The notes under the pieces are model-generated. The model was not told the origin of the DNA. It saw only the letters and a list, made by a program, of their open reading frames with translations, and did not search any database. A stretch of DNA of 52,923 bases. Origin: Jaapia argillacea MUCL 33604 (taxonomy: Eukaryota; Basidiomycota; Agaricomycetes; Jaapiales; Jaapiaceae). Positions 8,325 to 19,850 of this stretch are shown in pieces (positions within the stretch are counted from its first letter, which is position 1; each line of letters starts with the position of its first letter). Made by a program: the position numbers and the translations under genes. Location: contig KL197759.1 in assembly GCA_000697665.1 (NCBI GenBank), positions 42,986-95,908 on the forward strand, written 5' to 3'.

Positions 8325-10847
8325 TCACAAGTAACAAGAGAACAGCTCCGACTTGGGGTTCCACCCAACTGACAAGCACGCAACAATCAGAGACCAAGAG
8401 CAGTAAGAGAGCCAGAACAACAAGTACTCACCACATTGCCAGCAATCCAACAACTGATCGGGATCACTACAAGTAAGATACGTTAGCCCGTTGTATCGAC
8501 AAGGACTCAAGGCGATGCTGAGACGTACTATTTCTTCTTGAGCTTCAAGAGCTCAGGATAGTGTGTGCCCCAGAAAGCAACTGATCGAACATACCAACCA
8601 TCAACAATCGCTCTATCCAAGAGAATCCCAATACGTACCTTCATGGTTAGGTTCATAAACATCCGCCTCATTCTATTCCAAACCCATCATGAGTCCATTG
8701 ATCAAGGTAATGAAAAGGAGACACGCACCACATAAGCCGCATCAGGCGTGATATCCCTCAAAGGCTGAATCGCCTTGCTAGAGAGTTCATACTTGGACTT
8801 TTTCTCCGCAACAGTCGCATTCCAATTCCACAAGGAGACCAAAGTAATGTGGTAAATCGAGTCCCTCCATGCATCAGTGACGCTAGTCGTGCCATCTCCT
8901 GGATATGATGTAGGCGGGCTGATGAGGAAACGTAAGCCGGGACTGAGTGAGAAGGATTCCATCAGGGCGTCGAGGAGTTCCGAGCGTGAGGAAGAAGTTT
9001 GGAAGTTTGCTTTGGGAATAAGGCGGGAGGCGAGGGCGAGACTGACACCAAGGTCCTGAAAAGGTTAAGAGGTGAACATTGATTATGAATATGGGAATGA
9101 GAGTAAATATGCTCACTGCCGGAGCATCCTTGATGATCGCATCATAGAAAGTCCCCCAGCTGGGGAACTCGCCGACCAAAAATTCAGTACCCTCCACCCC
9201 ATCCTTCACCAATTGCTCTCCGAACTCGATCAACGGCTTCATCGTAGCATTCGACTCAGTCGGGTTCAAGATAGGTGTGATGTAGACTGCAGATTCCCCA
9301 GCGACGAAACCTCCATAACCTTGACTGGCCCAAGTAAGACCGTTGTCAATGAGGATCTTCCATAGAGATTTGGTGAGGGCAGCATTTGGTTTAGCCCATT
9401 CGACGACGACTACTTGGAGGGTCACCCGGGGAGAGGCAAGAACAGTGCTCTCCAAGACAACACCAAAGGTCCCACCACCGCCTGTGCATTAGGGTGAGCT
9501 TCGGGCAAAGAAACTTAGGATATGACTGACCACCACGGAGGGCATAGAAGAGATCTGTGTTTTGACAAGCGTTCACAGTCCGGAACTTTCCATCGGGAGT
9601 GACGACTTTATACTCGAGCTATGTCAAAGAACGAACGAATTAGTCTGACGTCAGTTACGTGGTGTATAAGAGCAGAACATACGACCCGATCGACCCCCAT
9701 ACCCATGGTATTGGTTAAGGCGCCATGACCGCCTCCCTAGCATCAGGTATTCGTAAGTGAAGTTACATGACCAAGAAATGGAAGTCGTACCATCAGCCAG
9801 CCACCGACAGTCCCTACTCCCTTGTTACTGCCTGAGTGCATGATTAGCCATCCGATGCGAGTCGGGTTGTACACTGGGAACGTACCTCCAACCAGGGTAA
9901 TACTGTGTGCTTCAGCGAAAGGGTAAGCTTCTCCCCATTGAACGCCGGCCTGATTACGCCATCGCATCAATTGGCGACAGAACCCATGCCATATCTTGAA
10001 CGACTTACGCCCATCGTAACACCAGGGCTGGCCTTCGTACACCCCTCTGGGACAAATGACGGGTTATACGATATCTACGAGGTATATGACCATGTGAGGC
10101 GCATGTCAGAGGAGAAGTGCATAACTCACATCCTTGAGATTATGCGTCCACAACCCCAGAGCATGTGGAGCGCTGCTACGTCCCTTGTAGTCATGCTACG
10201 ATACGTCAGTTTAGGGATAAATAGAGCGTATATGCTCCACTCACTCCCGTATTTTTGACGATTAGGGGTATTCCGAATGCTTTGGAGAACTTGAACGCTG
10301 CCGCAACATCCTCTGGCCTCCGCACATCCACCTAGATGAACCAAGTGAGCTGTTACAGGGGACTGAGATCAGAGAGACGACATCGTTACTCACATAGGTA
10401 TTGGGGATGCTGCCAAGCAGGCATTGATTTGGGGCTGAAGCTGGTTTGGGGTTGGAAGGGTTGGTATAGTCAAGCAAACACTGCTGGCCCGTAGTTTGGC
10501 AAGTCTCCCAGTTCGTATTGATGTACCCTCCGAAGGTGTCGAACCGAGTAGCTGTGGTAGTCAACGTCATCAACATCCGAGACCATCGAGAAGTCGCAGG
10601 GCGCACTTTCGTTCAGATAGTTGACCTGAATGAACTTGCAAGCGGCACTGTTAAACTGGCCGTTGAAGCAGGCTTGAGCGAACGGATAGGCACCGTACAG
10701 CCTGCCCTGGACCTGTTCAGAGAGATCCTTCCATTGGTCGAATCTGTTATCCTCGACGACATTGAAATCGAGAGGGATTTGTTGGATGCCGTCTGCCGCC
10801 GCCTGGAGAATGGGCGAAAGCAACAAGGTCAGCAGAGGAACTAGCAT
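8325..10847 (-). CDS. Secreted berberine-bridge-type FAD-linked oxidoreductase
   Basis: A VAO/PCMH-fold flavoenzyme that oxidises alcohols, sugars or related small molecules with O2; the substrate cannot be inferred. The ATG at 10847 opens a signal peptide (MLVPLLTLLLSPILQAAA), so the protein is probably secreted. Joined exons show IQVNYLNESAPCDF, the FAD loop VRRPEDVAAAFKFSKAFGIP, then TGHDYKGRSSAPHALGLW. The His of GHDY is the expected covalent FAD attachment site. Next come GVGTVGGWLMGGGHGALTNT, ALRGGGGGTFGVV, and the C-terminal BBE domain ending DPDQLLDCWQC..GWNPKSELFSCYL. The second attachment Cys usual in bicovalent members is not seen: the loop reads VGGSNKGVGTVGG. About 600 residues with many short introns; I did not fix every boundary. 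An in-frame upstream start at 10910 is less likely because the TATA box lies inside it. Confidence 0.88.
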
Positions 10848-10883
10848 GTTGAATGAGGAACTGCAACAGGGAAGATACACCAC

Positions 10884-10892
10884 CTTTATATA
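10884..10892 (-). promoter_or_regulatory. Probable TATA box of the BBE-like gene
   Basis: On the minus strand this reads TATATAAAG, only about 37 bp upstream of the ATG at 10847. The 5' UTR would then be very short, so the call is tentative. Confidence 0.4.
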
Positions 10893-11773
10893 CGAGATGA
10901 GAGAGATCAACTGCCGAGCCTCGAGGATGATGATACTTGGTATAAACGGACGCAGTTCCTCTGAGAATCATTCAAGATTACTCCGTTGGGCCAAAGCGCC
11001 CGAGAATCGCCTCGGAAGAAGGATACGAACGCTTCTTTAAGCTACCCTGCCCCACTTTCCCCCTCGAAAATCAGATGCTTGGTGCCAGGGCAGTGCGATA
11101 TTGTCAATGTCCATCTTCACCGGCGAGTTGCAGCGAATCCGATTCCCCGGAAATCCGCATATGTACAGTGAAAGAATTGTGGAGATACGGGGCGTCCGAC
11201 TGTCCGACCGTTCATTCGCCCTCAAGTGATCGTTGGGGTACAACTAATCAGTCTAGGGATCCTTCCATTTCTGATTCGCTGGTCGTTTATGGCATGCAAA
11301 GATCAATTCAATATGAATCCAAATCCATCAACGGGGACACTGTTTAAAGTTCAAGTTAATGTGGGATGCAAAGAGACGAAGGCCTCACTGACAATAAGTA
11401 ATGTATTCCTGATTTAAGTAAACCCCCACTGGCACAGCTGCCATGCCGTGCAGCACTTTGGCCTCCTCGCCCATTCACTATCGGTAATGGTCTACGTTGA
11501 ACGATTCAATTTACAGCTTATCGAGAGTCAACAAGGTTGAGATTTGATTCCGTTGTGGATCTTTGTGGACGTCGCCACCCGAGCATATCCTTTTTAGGAA
11601 CTGCGCGCCACTCCCAGCAAATCACTCCCCACCGACTCCTCCTTCGATGTCACCCCGCTCGCAAGTCCCCAATTGTAATCACAGATGCAGCTCATCTACA
11701 AGAAAGATACGTCCAATTGTTCGACACACTCAAATCCTATTCAGTTACATCATGGTCGTAATCATAGAGTCAT
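10893..11773. other. Intergenic region, nothing recognised
   Basis: About 880 bp between the BBE-like gene and the 3' end of the galactosidase gene. Only short open frames (under 95 residues) without family resemblance were seen. It should contain the BBE-gene promoter and the galactosidase terminator. Confidence 0.5.
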
Positions 11774-14700
11774 TTACACACGCCCAACACTGGTCCATCC
11801 AGGATTATCAGTCACAACGCCACCAACGCCACCCGTAAACACAGCATCAACAGCAAGCTCAAGAGAAGGCGAGATCGCAACATTCTCCATGGACCACAAA
11901 GCGACGGCGACGGTGCTGCAGCGCCAAGTCAGTCACACCCAATAAGAAAGCCACAGATCAAAACTCACTTCGTTCCGTGATAATCCAAGATTCCTTCATG
12001 GACTGGGAACTTGTATTCCGGTCTAAATGGGTCGTTCGTCAGAACATCAGAATATCTTCCAAGAAAGGGACGGAGAACAAACCCCAAGTTCGACACCCTC
12101 TTGCCCATCATCCAACCATTGACGAACAAGTACGCCCTATATGGCTGCGAAGTATTATCAAAAGTGAAGGACATCATAATGTCGAAACCTTGAGGCGTAT
12201 CCAAATCAAAGGTCGTCACGAAGAACCCAACACCGGCAGCGCTGTTGGGAAGTCCAGCTGATAACTCTCGAGAGGTCCAACTCGAAGTATCATAGCCTGG
12301 CAAGTGCCATCCTTGACGTTCACCATATGTACCACCTTCATTCAACACACCTCGAACCTTATCAGGGTACCTGACGTGGAAGTCTAAGTCGAATCGGCCA
12401 TGGGAAGTCGAGAGGGAGAACGTACGCATTGTATCCACCAATTTTACCTTGTACTTTCCATTCGGAGAAGGTACCAGTGTTAAGTTTGAAGCCACGGACT
12501 CCACGGGGAGATTTGGAGGTATTTGGAAGCCCACCTGATCGGAGATTAGCACGCATTGGATACGACGATGAGAGGGTAGTGCTCACCGTCCGTCTCATTG
12601 AGCCCCATATTATCCTGGGAAGAGAAATCAGCACCGGTGACTTCATTGTGAACATAGCGGAACTCACCTGGACGATGGTAATAGCATTGTCCTGGCCGGC
12701 GATGACGGATCCCGGAGGGAAGTAGAAGACGTCGTCAGTCTCTTCAAGGATGTGCCTGTTGTTGCTCGAACTGCAAACCGATAAGGACTGGAATGCAAAA
12801 ACAAGGGAGAGAATATTATCCTTACTTTCCATATGATGTGTTCAAGAACTGGTTGTTTAACCATACACTCGCAGCGAAGGCTAGTCGGACTCGTCAATCC
12901 AAGGAACACGACCTTCGAGGGAAGTACTAACCTTCTCCTCCATTGATCGACAAATTCACCGATTTCTCGCTGCCTGTGGCATTGAAATGTCCACGCCAAA
13001 GCACAATGTTTTCGCAGCTACAAGTGAAGTACGGTCAACGAGGCAAATAGAGGTATGAGCGTAAATCAACTCACTATCCGTAATCACAACCATAGAGTAC
13101 CCTTCCATCGCCATAGTACATGGGATACGGAATGTTGGTGGTAGTGTGGTTGGCAAGCGTCCAGCTGGCATCCGAGAAACTGGTTTGAACCTCAGGCAAA
13201 CTATCCGCATACTTCCATCCAGTCAAAGCAGGAACGCTGATCGGAGCCACCGCAGGCTGCAATTCGCTTACAAACCCTCCAGAGTACGTCAACGACGAGA
13301 CAGCGTTGTAGTCGGGCTCGACAGTGAACCCATTCCATGTAACGCATTTCACTGAAGGAGGCGCAATGACAGTCAACCTAACCCCAGTCTCCAAATCGCC
13401 ATACAAATCGAGCGTTGTTCCGGAGATCGAAGCGTTTCGCACCAAGTATGGCCCGCCGACCAAAACGGAGGTGTTCGTGCCAAACTGCCAGTAGTTGGCA
13501 AATTCACCAGAAGCGGCAGGAATGACGGGGTTCCAGAAGGTACCTGCAGTGTATGTATCTGCGAAGAGAACCAATTGGGTGGTCGAGTCCCAAACTGTGA
13601 CAAGTCCGTTGATCCCGGAGAGGAAGCTGACGATAGTTTGGCCGCCGGAGGTCTTGTAACCTACACAGGCGTCTGTTGCGGTCCACTGTGGTATTCCAGT
13701 GAGAGCGAGAGATGCTTCATGTTGTTGAGTGGAGTCGCCGTACAAGAAGAGAACATCTCGTCCACCAATTGTGCCTGCGAACAGTACCGAAGCGGTCGAA
13801 TAGAGGACCTTGGAGCTGCCAAAGGTGTAGTCGGTGACGATGACCTTTGATTGACGGCCGGTCAGTGTGATGTTCGACACAACCTGAGGAAGTTCGAGGC
13901 TTCCGGCAGAAGTAGTGACTGCAAGCTGGAAGCTAGTCGTAGCCCTTCAAACCAAGCCTGTAAATCTACCACATTCACCAGAGCAAGACGATAAGACTCA
14001 CAATGAACTCGAGTTCAACTGCCGGGCGATATAGAAGCCGGCACTTGTATCTGGGTTTTGCAATTTCACCACAAACGCAGCGGGATTGGTGATCGACACG
14101 GCACTCGTGCTGCTATTCCCGATCCAGTCGGTCTTATAGAACTCTGGGGAACTGCGGAGGAACAGGGCTTGACGTTTGAGTTCAGAATATTTGTCGGTGA
14201 GAGTCCTGTTCTCCGTGATTGACGAGCCATAATCATACGAGGCTAAGGGACATATTAGTGCAGGGTTTTGACAGTCGAAAACTCGATGGAACGCACTGTA
14301 GACTCCATGGAAAGGTATAGCTCCCCAGGAGGTACCACTAGGCTATACTCAGCACAGCACATTGCATCGCGCGGAGAAAGATAACGTACCCAAATATCAT
14401 GTAGTAGTTGATCAATTTGACATTGGCAGCCCAAAGGGTGTGGTAAAAGACCGACTCAAAGTCAGCACCCGTCAAGATACGGCAATTCTCATAACCTTCA
14501 TGCCACGGTCAGACTCTATCAGCATCGAAACTTCCAGGAAACACGGACCTGGGGCTGAAGGACCCCAAGGATCAAACGCTCCCCCTTGGAACTGATAAGA
14601 AGTGGGTCAAAGTTAGATAGAGTTGACAGGCGGATATAGTCGGCGAACTCAAAACTTACTTCTGGGATATAGAACGGCTGACTAGGGTTGGTACCTGTAT

Positions 14701-16128
14701 CGAAGATTGACTTCTCTCAGCGAACTGCTTAATCGATATATAGATTCTTATCACACTCACCCATGTGATAATCATAATAGTTCGTCACGACACTGTCCCA
14801 AACGGTCGGATTGGAACAGTCGAAGCTTTGGGGGTAAGAATCCAAGCTGTCCAGTTGAATGAAAGTCGAGGTTTTTTTAGTTCAGACGTAAGCCGAAAAG
14901 GCTGAAAGTATCCCAAGGAAATGGATCTACTGACCCATAAATGTCCACAGCACCCTGCAGGGGTAGAGGGAGGCCGGTGAGCGTACTAGTCGGCACCAGG
15001 CGAATGAATCCCTTACAGTTCCATTGACAAAGTTCTTGCCTTCACCGGGGTCATTATAGGTGAGGGGCACAACGATCGAAGAATTGTGATAAGCAGCCTC
15101 GAGCTCGGCAAAGTACCCAGCTGCTCCTGGGATGTATGTTTGGGAGTATTCGTTATCTAAATCGCGGGGATTCAATACATTGCTCCAGGCCTTGTTGGAA
15201 ATTGATTTCTGGTACGCACCCACTTGAATAGCTGAAAGAAGAAAGATGTTAGTTCATCAAGACGTGCCAACATTCGTGCCAATGTACACACCAATCACAG
15301 GTCCACCGTTTGTAATCTGGTAGGGAACCGTCTCAGTGATGATCCCTTGGACGTAGGCTTGCCAAGCAGCGTAGAAATCCGTCGCGTTCGTTCGAAGGAC
15401 ACCAGCAACCTCCGACGTGATCCAATGTGCAAGACCTCCAGCAGTAGTCTCAGCGTTGATGTAAGGACCTTCATACCATGGCTCATCAGACAAACCGACG
15501 CGAGGAAGATGCTGACAATTGAACGAACCTGGCCTGAGTACGATCCAAATACCAGCCTCCGTCGCCGCCTCGTAAAGGGGCTGCAGAGCGCGGTAACCAC
15601 CGAAATCGACAACACCGGGAGCAGGGTTGATCAAACCCATGTGGGTGTAGACGCTGATAGCATTTAGGCCAGCAGCCTTGACTTTTTGGAGAATGTCGGG
15701 CCACAGAGAGGGAACTGGGAGACGGAACGTATGGAATTCACCAGAACTGGCGGGTAAAACAGGATCAGGGCCAAGGCAACAGGTTGATACAACTAGAGGG
15801 GTACGTACTGAAGGAAGATTCGCTGGCCGTTGAGGAACAGACTGTAGTTGTCCCACTGAACTTGTTGGGTACGGTTGTTGGACTGGAGGGGTTCGGCGGC
15901 GGCGACCTCTCGTTCAGTAACAGCAACATTACGAGCCGAGAGATCAGCATAGTCTGTGCCGGTAATTGCAGATGTCAACGAACGCAAACTTGGGCCTCCC
16001 GGAGAGGCGAGAAGGAGAGCGGCTGAGAGAAGGCCAGCTAACATGAGCCATAGTGGTCGGCCTGATGTGAAAGAACGCTTGGGAGGACTACTTGATCCAA
16101 GCGCCCTATAATCTGTGGCATAGGGCAT
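11774..16128 (-). CDS. GH35 beta-galactosidase, membrane-anchored form
   Basis: Hydrolyses terminal beta-galactosyl residues at the cell surface or outside. The N-terminus (MPYATDYRALGSSS) is followed by one hydrophobic segment (PLWLMLAGLLSAALLLAS), a signal anchor or uncleaved signal. Joined exons give SGEFHTFRLPVPSLWPDIL, KAAGLNAISVYTHMGL, RPGPYINAE, then IQVDNEYSQTYIPGAAGYF, where the NEY glutamate is the expected acid/base. The nucleophile motif is IPE|FQGGAFDPWG, with an intron directly after the glutamate. Later exons carry beta-rich domains ending FPVHEGILDYHGTNTVAVAL, and a last exon ends at 11774. There are at least ten introns and roughly 1,000-1,200 residues. I chose the ATG at 16128 because a TATATA motif lies near 16243-16250. 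An alternative ATG at 16274 would need a 41-nt intron and lengthen the cytoplasmic tail. Confidence 0.9.
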
Positions 16129-17574
16129 TTTGTCGTTATCGTCACGGTCGTCTGGCTTGCCAGTGAGGAGGAGAGGTTCGTGTCGCACTCACGGTAACTC
16201 AGGTCGAGCCCGTCCAACTCTTTCAACCCCCCCTTCTCTGGATATATAGCAAATGGTGGTGAGCGTTTCTCCATGATGTCGTACTGGTTGTGTACTCGTG
16301 ACAGTTGTTTAGAACATGGCGATGGTCGCAGGAGAAGCAGTGTGTCCGTAATGAGAGTCTCGGACCGTCAGGAATGTCGTGGACGGTCCGCACGGTTGTC
16401 GAAGTGGCCTTCACTGCGTGGGGAACAGTGACCGACTGACGTTCGGTTGTGTACTCGTCGTAGTTCGCAACGTCGGAGAGCCAAAGCCATCCGCGTTCCC
16501 GCCTCTCAGCTTTTCATCTTGACTCTCGACCTCCATGATGCTGACATCGCTGTCTTTTGCCTCCTGCCACTACGACCGTATACCTCAACGCAATTTCTAG
16601 CTGGATTTGAAGAGCACTTCGCCCGGTCCGTCAGCTGATAGGCTTCGACTTCGACGAGGGAATAGATGGAGTCCTGAATGCTTAACCGTGTCTAAAATGT
16701 TTCAATGAATAAAACATCCTCTCCTCGTTGCACGTCATGCCATCTATGCCGACTCTGGTATACCCAGTATAAGGTAGCAGGTTCCTCCGACTTCAATCTT
16801 AGTATCTCTATTCTTCCGCCTTTCGTACGACTCTCGCACTGCGAGCCTCGGGCTAGCACAAGGCGCAAGAGTGCCTTAGTACTGGGCGCCCTGGCTTTTT
16901 GCTTGGTGAGCAAATCTTTTCTATATCGAAAGTATTCATGGGAAGATGCCTAGGTCGTGGGAGAGCGTGGGATCGTATTTTGTGCTTGATGCCGCAAGGA
17001 AGGCGTATACGAACGACTTCTGTATTGTGCGGTGGAGATAATATGCAAGACAGGCACTCAGCCCCCCATCTTTCGATCAGCACGATGCAGCGCATCCTTT
17101 CCCCTAATCCTGACCATCGTCTTCATTGTTTGACAGGCCGGACCGCCAACGCTGGCTCGAAACCCCCGGTGGGAGCTTCATCTCGGACGCCAGGACCGTC
17201 TCGCAATTCGCAATGTGGATATCCTGGACGATGATCGATTTTCCGCCGATTCTATAGTGAGACGCAAGTGACCACATTTGTGCAGCGTGGTTCAGGGTAG
17301 CGGACGAGGGGGACTACGAATGAATGGATGAGCTTCGAGGTTTGGGAACACCTTCAGCCGTGTGTCGCGGCTTTGCTAGCCAGTCTCCAGGCGAGTCGTA
17401 TGTTCATGGCAGGTGTTGCTTATATTGCGTATCTCGAGACTTTTGCATGATCCTACGAGCCGATGGGCTTGGATTATAGATACACTAAACTATTGTTACA
17501 CAAATCAAAGCAAAAAAAAGCGACCCTCAAAGCGCAGAGTCCGAGCGACGTAGACCTACAGTCTACTGCCCACC
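16129..17574. other. Intergenic region between galactosidase and FEN1 genes
   Basis: About 1.4 kb. The first part (to roughly 16.4 kb) is galactosidase upstream sequence and includes a TATATA motif near 16243-16250. Open frames of up to 111 residues on the plus strand match nothing recognisable. I looked for tRNA genes and found no acceptable cloverleaf. Confidence 0.5.
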
Positions 17575-19652
17575 TCATTTCTTCGTCTTAGCCTTCTTAC
17601 TTCCCCCTTCCTTCTTAGCCTCTCCCTATCACACAAAAACATCAGTTCTCCCTCTTCCTGCTCACCCTTAAGAAATCCACATACCTTGCGTTTAGTCCCC
17701 TTCATAACCGCCTTTCCCTTCACCGCCTTCTCCTTCCCCTTCGTTGTCTTCTCAGGCGAAGCTTTCGGTTGTCGAGTAAAGAACCCATCCAACCTTCCCT
17801 GCTGTTTCGCATTCAGGTGTTTTTGAAGCTTTTCGGCTCCTTTTCGCACTCGGTCCTCACTAGAAATTTCACCGTCAATAATGAAACCAGAGTGGAGGTG
17901 GCAACGAGTAAAAAGTGAACACACTTGAAACCTTTTTCGGTCACCAAGAACTGAACCAAACCTTCAACATCGGGGTTCTTCCACTCCAACTGTCAATTAA
18001 TGTCAGCACCAGCTCACAGATTAAACAAAGGAAAGAGCGTACTTCGACTTCATCGGCAGGAATCACATCAGGTTTTTCGAACAACTTCTTCGCATCCTGC
18101 CAAGGCCACTCTTCAGGGATCTGGATCCCTCCTTTACCCTTGCCCTTGCCTTTGCCCTTGCCTTTGGCTTTAGCTTTAGGTTTCTCGGTATCTGAGTCAG
18201 GTTCGGCGTCGGAGGGGACTGGGGAGGAGGGGGGAGGCGAGGACGGGGCAGGTTCCTCCTCTTGTTGTTTTGCTGCTACTCTGTTGATCGGTTAGTATCT
18301 GGGATGAGGGAAGGGAGAACGACACACTTCTCTCGTAAAGCTTTCATGGTCTCTTCTAGACCTCCGTGTTCACGTATGAGCTTCAAGGCTGATTTGGGAC
18401 CTACACCTTTGATGGGTTCGAGGTAGTCACAGCCCAGGAGAATGCATAGGTCGATGAACTGTGTTCAAGGAGGTTATGTCAGGAATGACTCATTGATTAA
18501 GGGGGATAGAAGTAGAAGTAGAAATGAGAGGAATTGAGATAGTGCCGCAAACGAACCTGCGACATATCCATCTCAAGCCCTTCCAAGACCTTCGCCAGGT
18601 TGATTTCGCTAATGGGCTGTTTACGAGCTTCGGAAAAGGTCAGATGGCGGAGGATGATGGGTGAGTTGAATGTCAGGGTATCCATGTCTTCTGATCCAGC
18701 TCCGTACACCTATTGCGTCGGTAACGATGAAACAACGAATAGCCTGTCCGTCAGGGTCCGCGCATAAGGGAAATCATGCTAACGAACCTTGCCGCCGCGA
18801 GCGAGTTCTGCACATTGCGCTTCTGCTTCTGAAGGTGCCTGAAGGTCGCCAATGGACAATTGAGTTCGTAGGAGGAGGTGATGGGAAGGGGTGGACAGGG
18901 GGACGTACGACTACGACTGGGATTCCCATCAGCTGCAAAAGCTTTCTGCATTCCTCGTTATGTTGCTTCGTAACTTTGACAGTCCGTCTCGAGAACCGCT
19001 CCATGTCCTCTGTCGTACCTATGAATCAAACGATAGTATCACGCAGTGAGCTTTGAATAGAACCAGGGGGGAGGGGGCTGGGCAATCGGGGTACAGAACA
19101 GACCTGTCTCTTTGGCTTCCTTGACTTCTTCTTTTGCCTCCTCTCGTCTCTCGAAACGTTTCGCAAGCTATGGCGGAACCGTGGGTGGGCAGTGCTTGAG
19201 TTAGAAACAAGCCAGAGAGAGAGAGGGCAACGGATACCCACCACACCGGATTTCAACTCGGGCGGTCTTCCATCAAAGACATACGCAGGCTTGATGCCAT
19301 TCTCCACCATCCGTATCGTCCGATAGAAGAATCCCATCAAATGACTGTGTCACCGCATCGACCACCAATCTCAGCGTAAGCTCGTGGGCCCACATTCACG
19401 ATTGCCTCACCTGGTCGTCTCCCCAGCCTCATTTTGCAGCATCTCTCCATCTCGTTGACGCACGGCTATCATGAACTGGTATATTGACATGGACGCGTCG
19501 ACTGCGACTTTGCGGCCAAAGAGCGTTTTGATTTCATGTTCCTGCCACCGAAATTAGTTCATACATTTGGTATTCGAGTAAGAAGAACCACTTACCTGTA
19601 TTGCTTTTGGTGCGTGCTCGGATATGAGTGCTGTTAGACCTTTGATGCCCAT
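17575..19652 (-). CDS. FEN1: Flap endonuclease 1 (FEN1/Rad27)
   Basis: Structure-specific nuclease that removes 5' flaps in Okazaki-fragment maturation and long-patch base-excision repair, in the nucleus with PCNA. It starts [19 protein letters not shown]. Metal-binding acidic residues of the family are visible: [45 protein letters not shown] and [19 protein letters not shown] (helix-hairpin-helix). [17 protein letters not shown] and [20 protein letters not shown] are also typical. A Ser/Pro/acidic linker and a [15 protein letters not shown] run interrupt the core before IPEEWPW. The PCNA-binding PIP box is [10 protein letters not shown], followed by a basic tail ending KKAKTKK. Many short introns. 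It is divergent from the YEATS gene, with 198 bp between the ATGs. Confidence 0.95.
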
Positions 19653-19850
19653 CGGTGCAGGAGTTTGTGGAACGGTGGGTGAATTTGGGGGATGTCAAAG
19701 TCAGACGCGGTTGTGACCATGTGATGTAACGCGACCGTCGCGCATACAGTCACACCTAGTCACACTTAGCCGAAGTCCGAGTTGCTCGATCGAAGACAAC
19801 CCGACAACCTTTTCGCCCCATTACTTGCTGTCGCCTGGCTATCCGGCTCA
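19653..19850. promoter_or_regulatory. Bidirectional promoter between FEN1 and the YEATS gene
   Basis: Only 198 bp separate the two start codons, so both genes must be driven from here. The stretch has two cacacttag/cacacctag near-repeats around 19750-19770 and no clear TATA box, which fits housekeeping genes. That the elements are shared is inference. Confidence 0.55.

Noticed and set aside
8325-16128. A secondary-metabolite cluster formed by the BBE-like oxidase and reductases
   Set aside because: No synthase, terpene cyclase, P450 or transporter typical of such clusters is present, and the neighbours are a galactosidase and housekeeping genes.
16129-16274. Upstream start of the galactosidase at 16274 with an extra exon
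   Set aside because: It can be joined in frame, but needs a 41-nt intron and would place a TATATA motif inside the coding sequence. Kept only as an alternative.
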